From assembly GCA_964412235.1 (NCBI GenBank), contig CAYPNT010000036.1:1-25842 (forward strand): DNA of 25,842 bases, written 5' to 3'. The position numbers were made by a program, and so were the translations under genes. Each line of letters begins with the position of its first letter. Within the stretch, counting starts at the first letter, position 1. The stretch is from JAYZQT01 sp964412235. Its GTDB lineage: Bacteria > Pseudomonadota > Alphaproteobacteria > MPNO01 > UBA830. This document shows positions 1 to 6,665 of this stretch, one piece after another. The notes below the pieces were generated by a model. It saw only the letters and a list, made by a program, of their open reading frames with translations, was not told the DNA's origin and did no database searches.

Positions 1-575
1 GTATGCACGTTCACAATCATTCCCGCTTTTTGCGCCATTGCCACGTAGGGTTTGTACTCAAAAGGAGAGCTAAATTTCCCAAATCCCGCTTTGGCAATCC
101 AAACACCTTTTCGCGCCGCTTCATTAAAATGTTTTTGCGTTAAGCCGGGTTCAATAATTATGGCGCCAGCGTGTACATGCATTCCTCCCGGGGAATAATT
201 GTCAAAACTTTTCTTTGCCGCTACAGCAAGTGCCACAACACCGTCTGGATCAGTTGGACGACCTGGGACGTGCACCTCGCTCGCGGAGATGGATGTCGTA
301 ACACCACCGTGCAAGTAACTTTCAAGGAACCCAATTGTACGTTGACGTGGGGTATAGTCTGCAAACGCTACATGAACTTGGGAATCAATCAGGCCTGGCA
401 TTGCTGTCATTCCCCCGGCATCTAAAACAAAATCACAAGCCTTCTGCTCAGCGGCGGAAAGCGTTCCAACCTTCGTGATCTTACCATTATTCATAAGTAT
501 GGAATTTGCTTTGACAAACGGCTTCCGCCAATCACCGCTCACAATAGTTTTGAGGTTTACGATAGCGCTCTTCAT
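1..575 (-). CDS. Enamidase-like amidohydrolase, C-terminus cut by window edge
   Basis: The minus strand reads open from an ATG at 575 to the left edge, giving 191 residues. An AGGAG Shine-Dalgarno lies 7 bases before the ATG, inside the end of the upstream DUF1185 gene. The N-terminal beta-rich part leads into PGLIDSQVHV (residues 60-69), the place of the amidohydrolase strand-1 metal motif, then DYTPRQRT, LHGGVTT and VPGRP. As I recall it, this order of motifs matches the enamidase of nicotinate fermentation (6-oxo-tetrahydronicotinate ring opening). The first histidine of HxH is glutamine here (Q66-V-H68). Around residues 159-164 (WIAKAG) the usual acidic or lysine bridging ligand does not line up clearly. 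H191 fits the next metal histidine. Family membership is well supported. The substrate is unknown, and the altered metal site may mean a different metal content or reaction. It forms a two-gene operon with DUF1185. Confidence 0.85.
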   Translation of the reverse strand, partial: MKSAIVNLKTIVSGDWRKPFVKANSILMNNGKITKVGTLSAAEQKACDFVLDAGGMTAMPGLIDSQVHVAFADYTPRQRTIGFLESYLHGGVTTSISASEVHVPGRPTDPDGVVALAVAAKKSFDNYSPGGMHVHAGAIIIEPGLTQKHFNEAARKGVWIAKAGFGKFSSPFEYKPYVAMAQKAGMIVNVH

Positions 576-586
576 AAATTATCTCC

Positions 587-1162
587 TTATCTCAGGCCAT
601 CTTCGCCAACAATGTCATCTTTACTCGGTCCTCCAACGCGATGGTTTAGGCGACCTCTATTCGCGAAGCAGCAAATAACGCAAATTTCATCTTCCAAAGG
701 TGCATCCGGGACCATGATTGTCATCCCATCATAATGCGACCGAACAAAGAGTGCATCTTTGTGAGCCAATGGTATGTCGACAGGTTGTCCGGGGCCAACC
801 CGTTTTGTGATAGAAGAAATCCAGGCTTTGCCGCCGCCTATTTCGTGGCGTAACACGTTCCCGTAAACCGTGGTGAGGCATGCTACTCCGTGCTCCTGTT
901 CACCACCAGTGCCAATCAAAGCTGCTTTTCCATAAGATTCCACCGTATAGGGAGACATCTGCTTGGAAGCCATCTGAGCAATACGTTTCCCCAGTTCGAC
1001 GCTTCCATCAATCAGGTCACTCAGATCGTCAACGTACGTTGTTCCTGCATGAGGGTTTTTTATCACTGCTACTACAGCCACCTTCCGTAGGGGTTCTGGT
1101 TGCTCTTGTCCCATATCGTGTAGGGTCTCTTCTACAACCGTATATAACCTCCGGATGTCCAT
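587..1162 (-). CDS. Amino acid synthesis family protein (DUF1185 / AA_synth)
   Basis: This 191-residue protein matches Pfam AA_synth (DUF1185, PF06684), a family with a variant of the Bacillus chorismate-mutase fold and no settled biochemical role. Recognisable family stretches are KNPHAGTTYVDDL, YGKAALIGTGGEQEHG, GGGKAWISS and IPLAHKDALFVRSHYDG. An ATG two codons further upstream (1168) is possible, but GGGAG sits only a base or two from it. The second ATG (1162) has GGGAG at about 7 bases, so I chose that one. The stop is 11 bases before the amidohydrolase start, indicating one transcript. The gene diverges from the flavin monooxygenase over 112 bases. Family members often sit beside amidohydrolases and flavin monooxygenases in catabolic clusters, so a role on a cyclic or amide intermediate is a guess from context. 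Confidence 0.88.
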   Translation of the reverse strand: MDIRRLYTVVEETLHDMGQEQPEPLRKVAVVAVIKNPHAGTTYVDDLSDLIDGSVELGKRIAQMASKQMSPYTVESYGKAALIGTGGEQEHGVACLTTVYGNVLRHEIGGGKAWISSITKRVGPGQPVDIPLAHKDALFVRSHYDGMTIMVPDAPLEDEICVICCFANRGRLNHRVGGPSKDDIVGEDGLR

Positions 1163-1274
1163 CCGCATTCTCCCTTCAACAATTCTCGGTCACAATAACG
1201 ATCTGCGAACCGCACGGAAAGCATTGTCCACTTATCTTTTTTCTGTAAATGTAACTGAGAATGAGGAAGCGAAA

Positions 1275-2405
1275 ATGCAACAACGACTGGTAACGGAAAA
1301 CCCGCTTTACAACGATAATAAAATGAAAATTGGCATCATCGCCATGAATTGTTCGCACGGCTCAACAATTACGCTGGCGGAAAATGCATGGGAAATGAAC
1401 TGGCCGGATACGCGCGAAGTTTCGATCATGGCGGACCGCGCCGGATTTGAAGTTTTGCTGCCGGTAGCACGCTGGCGTGGTTACGGCGGCCCTACGAACT
1501 TCAACAACCGAACGTTTGAAACCTACAATTGGGCTGCGGGCGTCGCTGCTGTGACCGATTATTCCTGTATCTTTTCAACATCTCACGTTCCGTTAACTCA
1601 TCCTGTTGCTGCCGCCAAACAATGCGCTACCATTGATCATATTTCTGGTGGTCGTTTCGCTCTCAATGTCGTTTGCGGCTGGTTTAAAAATGAGTTTGAG
1701 ATGTTTGGAGCTGAGTGGAATGAACATGACGTACGCTACGAGTATGCTACCGAGTGGTTGGAGTTAGTCAGACGCATCTGGACTGAGGAAGGCGAATTTG
1801 ATTTCGAAGGCCAATGGTTCAGTTCAAAAAATATTTGGAGTGAACCCAAGCCTATTCAAAAGCCTATGCCACCCGTCATGAACGCTGGCGGGTCTAAGGC
1901 TGGGCAAATTTTTGCGGCCACCCAAGCAGACATGAACTTCGTAATACTAAAACAACGAGATATTGACGGAGGCAAAGCGCAGATCTCTCACCTGAAAAAT
2001 ATGGCAAAAGAAGCGGATCGTGACGTTCAAAGCTGGATCCACGTGTATGTCGTTTGCCGAGATACCGAAAAAGAGGCTCAAGACTATTTAAATTATTATG
2101 TTGTCGAAAAGGGAGATTACACCGCGGCAAACAACTTACTCGACATTTTTGAAATGCAATCCGAAACCCTTCCTACCGATGTATTAGACGAGTTTAGGTT
2201 TCATTTCATTGCGGGGCATGGCGGCTATCCCCTTGTAGGCACAGCTGAACAGATCGTAGATGAAATCAATAAATTGATAGACATCGGTGTAGACGGAATG
2301 CTGATCTCTTGGGTCGATTATAAAACGGAATGCAAACAGTGGATTGAAAAGGTGTTGCCATTAATGGAACAAGCGGGCCAGAGAAAACGTTTTATAGTGA
2401 AATAA
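1275..2405 (+). CDS. LLM-class flavin-dependent monooxygenase, RutA-like
   Basis: A 376-residue luciferase-like (TIM-barrel) FMNH2-dependent monooxygenase. Its stretch RWRGYGGPTNF, then FSTSHVPLTHP, TIDHISGGRFALN and VVCGWFKNEFEMFG follow pyrimidine oxygenase RutA closely. From remembered RutA numbering, T105, N134, W139 and E143 correspond to T102, N131, W136 and E140 here, and K69 to R67. Those residues are linked to flavin-N5-peroxide chemistry, which cleaves amide, C-S or C-Cl bonds. The open frame extends upstream to 1155, but that ATG overlaps the divergent gene and has no ribosome site. The ATG at 1275 follows GAGGAAG at about 5 bases. A further ATG at 1323 is less likely. It is followed 88 bases later by a TRAP solute-binding protein. 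No partner flavin reductase is next to it. The substrate is unknown. Confidence 0.9.
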   Translation: MQQRLVTENPLYNDNKMKIGIIAMNCSHGSTITLAENAWEMNWPDTREVSIMADRAGFEVLLPVARWRGYGGPTNFNNRTFETYNWAAGVAAVTDYSCIFSTSHVPLTHPVAAAKQCATIDHISGGRFALNVVCGWFKNEFEMFGAEWNEHDVRYEYATEWLELVRRIWTEEGEFDFEGQWFSSKNIWSEPKPIQKPMPPVMNAGGSKAGQIFAATQADMNFVILKQRDIDGGKAQISHLKNMAKEADRDVQSWIHVYVVCRDTEKEAQDYLNYYVVEKGDYTAANNLLDIFEMQSETLPTDVLDEFRFHFIAGHGGYPLVGTAEQIVDEINKLIDIGVDGMLISWVDYKTECKQWIEKVLPLMEQAGQRKRFIVK

Positions 2406-2493
2406 ACAGACTTTTGATCAGATATCGCGTTTTGCATCACAATGTGCTTAAATCCGGCGCCTAAATTACCACAGACACTCTGGGAGAAGTAAT

Positions 2494-3393
2494 TTGTCAA
2501 AACTTTCAAAAAAATCGCTGGTGATGGCCACCGGTGTCGCCGCCGCTATTACCTTTGGGTCAGCGGGTGCTTTTGCCGCTATCGACATGAAAGTCGGTTA
2601 CCCAACAACAGCGGATCCTCAACATGATTACGCCGTTAAATTTGTCGCAGAAGTTAAGAAAAGAACCAATGGAGAGATTGCGGGTAGAGTCTTTCCTACG
2701 AGCCAACTTGGTAAAATACCACGCCAAGTAGAGGGCATTCAGTTAGGTACCCAGGAAGCATTTTTTGCTCCTCCCGGATTCCTACAGGGCGTAAATAAAG
2801 CGTTCCAAGTAGCTGATGTTCCTGGCTTTTTTGCGGACCATGCTCANNNNNNNNNNNNNNNNNNNNNNNNNNNNNNNNNNNNNNNNNNNNNNNNNNNNNN
2901 NNNNNNNNNNNNNNNNNNNNNNNNNNNNNNNNNNNNNNNNNNNNNNATCCCGTTCACATCCGTTGTACCATCGATTCAAAGAAAAGTGGTTGACGGCGCA
3001 AGAACGAGCTTAGTTGTCGCGGCCAAAGCAAAATTCCCCACCGTGACCAACAACCTAACAATCACGAATGACTACTATATTCCGTGTATCTCGGCATTTA
3101 GTAAGGTTTGGCTTGATAAATTGTCCAAAAAGAATAGGGCTATTGTCCTAGACACCGCGGAAGACCTTTCCGACTGGGCGTCTGCCCGAGCCAACAGTTT
3201 CGTGGGTGTAATGATTGAAGAATGGAAAAAGTCGGGTGCCAAGGTAGGATATTTGTCTCCTGCTGAACACAAAACACATATGGCACGCCTAAAACCCCTC
3301 GCCGATCAGGTTTTTGGTAAGCATAAAAACCCAACAATAAGAGAACTTTATGGGATTTTAAAAGAAGCAACGGCACGACAAGACATACGTTAA
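2494..3393 (+). CDS. TRAP transporter solute-binding protein (DctP family), interrupted by assembly gap
   Basis: The frame opens with TTG at 2494 after GGGAGAAG. A Sec signal peptide is clear: positive SKLSKKS, hydrophobic core, and AFA-A cleavage near residue 28. The mature part starts DMKVGYPTTADPQHDYAVKF and continues with GRVFPTSQLGKIPRQVEGIQLG, the typical N-lobe of DctP periplasmic receptors. After the gap come PFTSVVPSIQRKVVDGARTSL and NDYYIPCISAFSKVWLDKL, the typical C-lobe. About 117 residues precede and 148 follow the 100 N. Family members are usually about 325-340 residues, so the true missing part is probably nearer 200 bases. Frame agreement across the N run is therefore not evidence of an intact frame. 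No DctQ/DctM membrane subunits are next to it. It probably delivers a carboxylate-type substrate of the neighbouring enzymes. Confidence 0.88.
   Translation: MSKLSKKSLVMATGVAAAITFGSAGAFAAIDMKVGYPTTADPQHDYAVKFVAEVKKRTNGEIAGRVFPTSQLGKIPRQVEGIQLGTQEAFFAPPGFLQGVNKAFQVADVPGFFADHAXXXXXXXXXXXXXXXXXXXXXXXXXXXXXXXXXXIPFTSVVPSIQRKVVDGARTSLVVAAKAKFPTVTNNLTITNDYYIPCISAFSKVWLDKLSKKNRAIVLDTAEDLSDWASARANSFVGVMIEEWKKSGAKVGYLSPAEHKTHMARLKPLADQVFGKHKNPTIRELYGILKEATARQDIR
2847..2946. other. Assembly gap (100 N)
   Basis: Exactly 100 unknown bases lie within the solute-binding protein gene. Exactly 100 is a common placeholder for a gap of unknown size. Comparison with the usual family length suggests more than 100 bases are missing. 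Confidence 0.99.
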
Positions 3394-3418
3394 TTTCGCC
3401 GTTACAAAAACAAACAAA

Positions 3419-3446
3419 GGGCGTCGCTTGTGCGGCGCCCTTTTTT
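3419..3446 (+). terminator. Rho-independent terminator after the TRAP receptor gene
   Basis: GGGCGTCGC, loop TTGT, GCGGCGCCC, then six T. The nine-pair stem has a single G-T wobble. It lies 25 bases after the receptor stop and directly before the end of the convergent FAD monooxygenase gene. A-rich sequence on its left could let it work weakly in the other direction as well. Confidence 0.9.
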
Positions 3447-3447
3447 C

Positions 3448-4650
3448 TTACAACTGCACTTCCTCAGCTTGTTTAAGCGCAGTAATCATTGAAGATTTCA
3501 ATAGGTAATCGCGCGCTAAAGCGGGATCCGCCGATGTTTTTCTTAATTCATCATGCCTGCTAGCTCGCACGTCTGGATCGGTCTCTTCTAACATCGCTTT
3601 ATTCCGCAGAGTGGTCTGCTGCACGTAGTCGATCGCAACAGGGCGTCGCTGTGCATCGTATAGATCAAACAACCTGTCATCCGCACCCTCTTTCCAAACT
3701 TGCACGATTTTGTCGGAAAGATTCAATGCGTCATGGATTCCACCGTTCATACCCATACCACCGAGAGGATTATTTATATGTGCAGAGTCACCAGCCAGAA
3801 ATACTCGGCCTTGGCGATAGGTCTTAGCCACACGCTGATGGACGGCATAGGCTGTCCGATGAAAGGTTTCATATGTACCCTCCCTGGGACACACTTGCTG
3901 CATACGCTCTTGAACAGTTTCATCTGACACCAGTGTTTCTGATGTCTCACCCGGGCGAGACGGCAGTAGGAGGCGCCAGAGACCAGGCACACTTACAAAG
4001 ACAAACCAAAAATCTGGATCTGCCACGTAAGCAATCGGCGCCAAATTTTCGAAGTGATCTTGGAAAGGAAATTCAGAACTCGTACAAAGCCAGAGTTCCG
4101 GGAAGGTCAGGCCTGGAAAATCAATCCCAAGTCCGGACCGAATTACACTCGAAGCACCATCCGCAGCCATAAGATAACGGCCCTTCAATTCCCTTTCTTC
4201 ACCCTCGCACTCATAGGAAAGCGTTACTTTCTGGTCGTCCTGTGACGCACCGGTAACGCGCGCCCCAAAACGCACGTCGACATTATCCATGGCCTCTAGT
4301 TCTGCCACGACGATACGCGTAAGCTTGAACTGCTCGCACTGAATTCGATAGGGATGGCGCGTATCACCTTTCAACACACCGAGGTCCCATTCGGCAACAA
4401 CCCCTTCCCGCGTATCTCTGTATTGCCATATCGGACAAATTATTCCTTGTTCTATTAGTTTGTCGACAACACCAAGTTCGGCGAGCATATCAAGTGTAGG
4501 AGGATGAAACGTAGAAGCTCGAAGGTCCTCGGGAAGCTCATTTGCTGCCTCCAACAGTTTCACGGGAATACCGCGCTGCGCTAAATATAGGGCAGCGCAG
4601 CACCCTACTGGCCCCGCCCCCGCAATCAATACACAATCACTGTCTGACAT
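3448..4650 (-). CDS. FAD-dependent aromatic-type monooxygenase (PHBH fold)
   Basis: A class A flavoprotein hydroxylase of 400 residues. The three family signatures are present: GAGPVG dinucleotide fold at residues 11-16, ADGASSVIR (DG motif, 163-171) and GRVFLAGDSAHINNP (GD motif, around 281-295). These enzymes use NAD(P)H and O2 to hydroxylate activated aromatic or heteroaromatic rings. RASTFHPPTLDML is shared with hydroxylases of phenolic acids, but I cannot name the substrate. The frame also has an ATG at 4677 with no ribosome site. The ATG at 4650 has GGAG 9 bases upstream and puts the Rossmann strand at the usual distance from the N-terminus, so I chose it. The gene diverges from the maleate isomerase-family gene over about 117 bases and ends at the terminator of the receptor gene. 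Confidence 0.9.
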   Translation of the reverse strand: MSDSDCVLIAGAGPVGCCAALYLAQRGIPVKLLEAANELPEDLRASTFHPPTLDMLAELGVVDKLIEQGIICPIWQYRDTREGVVAEWDLGVLKGDTRHPYRIQCEQFKLTRIVVAELEAMDNVDVRFGARVTGASQDDQKVTLSYECEGEERELKGRYLMAADGASSVIRSGLGIDFPGLTFPELWLCTSSEFPFQDHFENLAPIAYVADPDFWFVFVSVPGLWRLLLPSRPGETSETLVSDETVQERMQQVCPREGTYETFHRTAYAVHQRVAKTYRQGRVFLAGDSAHINNPLGGMGMNGGIHDALNLSDKIVQVWKEGADDRLFDLYDAQRRPVAIDYVQQTTLRNKAMLEETDPDVRASRHDELRKTSADPALARDYLLKSSMITALKQAEEVQL

Positions 4651-4767
4651 GTCCGGTATCTCCGAAAGTTTACCCATAGGTTACATTTGAGTTAGTTGTG
4701 GTCAACCGGAGTTGCACCTACTGTGACGGATTGGCACATTGTGATCACCGAAGAAAAAGGAACCCCA

Positions 4768-5511
4768 ATGCCCCCTCTTGATGACATAAAACCTATCGGT
4801 TGGCGTGCGAAGATTGGTGTAATTGTCCCACCAAGCAACACGGTAAACGAAGCTGAATTTAACAGGGTAGCTCCGGATGGCGTTAGTTTCCATTTCACCC
4901 GTTCCCCACTTCACACACAGCCCGAAACTGATGATTTTAAACAGATGCTTGAAGACCTCCAAACGGCTATGAGCGATCTGAATGCTTGCATGGTAGATTA
5001 TGCGACCTACGCTTGCACCGCGGGCTCAATGGCTTGCCCGCCTCAGCTTCTGCTAAAAACGATGACAGATAACGGACGCCTACCCGCCAATTCTACCGCC
5101 TTAGCAATAATTGAAGCACTAAGGGCATTGGGTGCGAACCGCATTGTCATGGCTTCGCCATACACCCCAGAGACCAATGACCACGAGCAGAAATATTTAG
5201 AAAACCATAATATTAAGGTACTGGGCTCTGTCGGGCTAAGCCTGAATACATCTCTTGAAAAAATCCAAGAGATATCCCGTATTCCTCCAACCAGGGTATT
5301 CGAACACGCCAGGGCTGCGGATCAAGAAGATGCCGAAGCACTACTAATTTGTTGCACAGACTTTAACACGTTTGATGCCATCGAACCCCTAGAACAGGCC
5401 CTGGGTAAACCGGTCATTTCGAGCAACTCCGCAACACTCTGGCACTGCCTAAGGGGTGCCGGGATATCGGATCCTATCTATGGCTTGGGTAAACTACTCC
5501 GGTATCATTGA
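4768..5511 (+). CDS. Maleate isomerase / Asp-Glu racemase superfamily protein
   Basis: A 247-residue protein of the maleate cis-trans isomerase / arylmalonate decarboxylase group, metal- and cofactor-free enzymes that use cysteines. Seen are KIGVIVPPSNTVNEAEF (16-31) with the family asparagine, DYATYACTAGSMACPP with the first catalytic-type cysteine C83, MASPYTPETND, and LLICCTDFNTFDAIEPLE with the second cysteine (C195 or C196). Both cysteines favour isomerase or racemase chemistry over arylmalonate decarboxylation, which needs only one. The frame runs upstream to a TTG at 4696, but the ATG at 4768 follows AAAAAGGA at 6 bases and gives the family's normal length. In nicotinate- and gentisate-type pathways this step turns maleate into fumarate. 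Here that is inference. It is convergent with the CMD-like gene, 9 bases apart, with no visible terminator. Confidence 0.85.
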   Translation: MPPLDDIKPIGWRAKIGVIVPPSNTVNEAEFNRVAPDGVSFHFTRSPLHTQPETDDFKQMLEDLQTAMSDLNACMVDYATYACTAGSMACPPQLLLKTMTDNGRLPANSTALAIIEALRALGANRIVMASPYTPETNDHEQKYLENHNIKVLGSVGLSLNTSLEKIQEISRIPPTRVFEHARAADQEDAEALLICCTDFNTFDAIEPLEQALGKPVISSNSATLWHCLRGAGISDPIYGLGKLLRYH

Positions 5512-5520
5512 ATCAATTTA

Positions 5521-5931
5521 TCAGGCGAGCCCCTCTTCCTCAGCTTGATCAAGTGCCTCGCGCGCACTTCGAAATGCATCAACGCCGGCGGGAATACCGC
5601 AGTACACTGTCGCGTGGGCGAGGGCTTCGGCAATCTCCTCCTTCGTACACCCATTTACAAGCGCACCCCGCGTGTGGGCTTTAAGTTCGTTCATTTTTCC
5701 GAGGGCGGTAAGGATACACAAATTCATCAGGCTGCGCGTCTTGTGGTCTAGCGTGTCATTAGTCCATGCGCCGCCCCAACAATATTCTGTCACCATCGTC
5801 TGTATTTTACCGGTAAAATCATCTTCCTCGGCTTTTTCTATATTTGGGTCAACATACTTGGCGCCCAAAACTTTCTTACGTACGGCCAGGCCAGCATCAA
5901 AAAGCGCCTGGTTGGAGGGGTTTAATGACAT
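5521..5931 (-). CDS. Carboxymuconolactone decarboxylase (CMD) family protein
   Basis: 136 residues, the usual length of a single-domain CMD protein such as PcaC. The region EYCWGGAWTNDTLDHKTRSLMNLCILTALGK, then HTRGALVNGCTKEEIAEALAH and YCGIPAGVDAFRSAREAL follows the PcaC pattern. There is no CxxC redox motif, which argues against the AhpD alkylhydroperoxidase branch. A GGGAG ribosome site stands before the ATG at 5931. It is the last gene of the five-gene minus-strand operon, 23 bases after the tandem ferredoxin-like protein. Classic CMD enzymes decarboxylate gamma-carboxymuconolactone in the protocatechuate pathway. No other pca gene is present here, so the substrate is probably different. 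Family certain, reaction not. Confidence 0.9.
   Translation of the reverse strand: MSLNPSNQALFDAGLAVRKKVLGAKYVDPNIEKAEEDDFTGKIQTMVTEYCWGGAWTNDTLDHKTRSLMNLCILTALGKMNELKAHTRGALVNGCTKEEIAEALAHATVYCGIPAGVDAFRSAREALDQAEEEGLA
5804..5819. repeat. Perfect 16-base palindrome inside the CMD gene
   Basis: ATTTTACCGGTAAAAT reads identically on both strands. Its arms (TTTTAC/GTAAAA) resemble the outer part of the proposed TetR operator, but the centre is shorter by four bases. It lies within coding sequence, so it may be chance. Confidence 0.4.
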
Positions 5932-5954
5932 TTTATTCTCCCTAGAATTTAAGA

Positions 5955-6665
5955 TTATATATTGAGGGTAAAGTTTGTCGCTTCGGGCTCTCCCTTGTGA
6001 AAGCGCTTGCCGAAACGACGGTAATGAACAACATGCGGCCTAAACCAATCATGATGAGCAAGTTTTGTTCGCCATCCCGTGGAGCGCGCGTCGGCAAGCT
6101 CCTTACTTCGGAATACATTTTCGCTATCAACATAGTGCAAAAACATATGAGTAAAGGGTTGAGGGTCTGCATCTATAATATGCATATGCCTCACCATTCT
6201 CCACTCGTTGTTTTTAAGAAGCATTGGGGAATGCTCGGTTTCATACCATTCAAGAAATTCCGTAACGAACTGTTCCGGCACATCTATAAAGACGCCGATA
6301 ATTACAGAGGTATCGAGAGCTTCATATAAGTCAAAACCTTCTTGTACCTGATAACTAATTTCGTCCCCAATATAGCGTGTAAACGAAACAACCGCCGAAA
6401 GCATTTTCTTGGTTGGCTCGTCAGGCGTATATTTTCGTGTCCGGTATTCTTCATCCGTTAGTGTAGATGGAGATTCTAAATCGTAGACCGCGAGGTAATT
6501 TGGTTTATTCCCGTCCTTATACCGCTGACCTGAATAAAACCCCGGAACGCCATAAACATGACTGGGCATGTGATGTTTGTCGTACCAGTCATTAAAGTGA
6601 TCCTCCGCCCCTTCAGGAGGCGTCATTTCCGAAAAGAGAACTCCCCCGCCCTTTTTGTCTGCCAT
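5955..6665 (-). CDS. Tandem ferredoxin-like (EthD/Dabb-type) protein
   Basis: 236 residues containing two related halves. HFNDWYDKHHMPSHVYGVPGF (about 23-43) and FLEWYETEHSPMLLKNNEWRM (137-157) align, each after a hydrophobic strand (GVLFSEM and VIIGVFIDV). This is the pattern of dimeric alpha/beta-barrel (EthD, Dabb) domains, here fused in one chain, so the protein may form its barrel internally. Such proteins act as small-molecule cyclases, monooxygenases or binding proteins in catabolic and polyketide clusters. No specific reaction can be named. The start is the ATG at 6665, which shares its A with the TGA stop of the aminotransferase gene (TGATG), so translation is probably coupled. The GTG one codon earlier is less likely. 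Confidence 0.75.
   Translation of the reverse strand: MADKKGGGVLFSEMTPPEGAEDHFNDWYDKHHMPSHVYGVPGFYSGQRYKDGNKPNYLAVYDLESPSTLTDEEYRTRKYTPDEPTKKMLSAVVSFTRYIGDEISYQVQEGFDLYEALDTSVIIGVFIDVPEQFVTEFLEWYETEHSPMLLKNNEWRMVRHMHIIDADPQPFTHMFLHYVDSENVFRSKELADARSTGWRTKLAHHDWFRPHVVHYRRFGKRFHKGEPEATNFTLNI

Noticed and set aside
171..678. Two plus-strand open frames of 84 and 67 codons at the left end
   Set aside because: They lie antisense to the enamidase-like gene, which has clear family motifs, and encode nothing recognisable.
1155..1274. Upstream extension of the flavin monooxygenase to an ATG at 1155
   Set aside because: It overlaps the start of the divergent DUF1185 gene, has no ribosome site, and the added residues do not resemble LLM proteins. 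GAGGAAG supports the ATG at 1275.
4733..4752. TGGCAC upstream of the maleate isomerase-family gene as a sigma-54 promoter, and GTGATCAC as a CRP-like site
   Set aside because: The -12 element (TTGC) is missing at the required distance, and the palindrome lacks the second TGTGA-type arm at CRP spacing.
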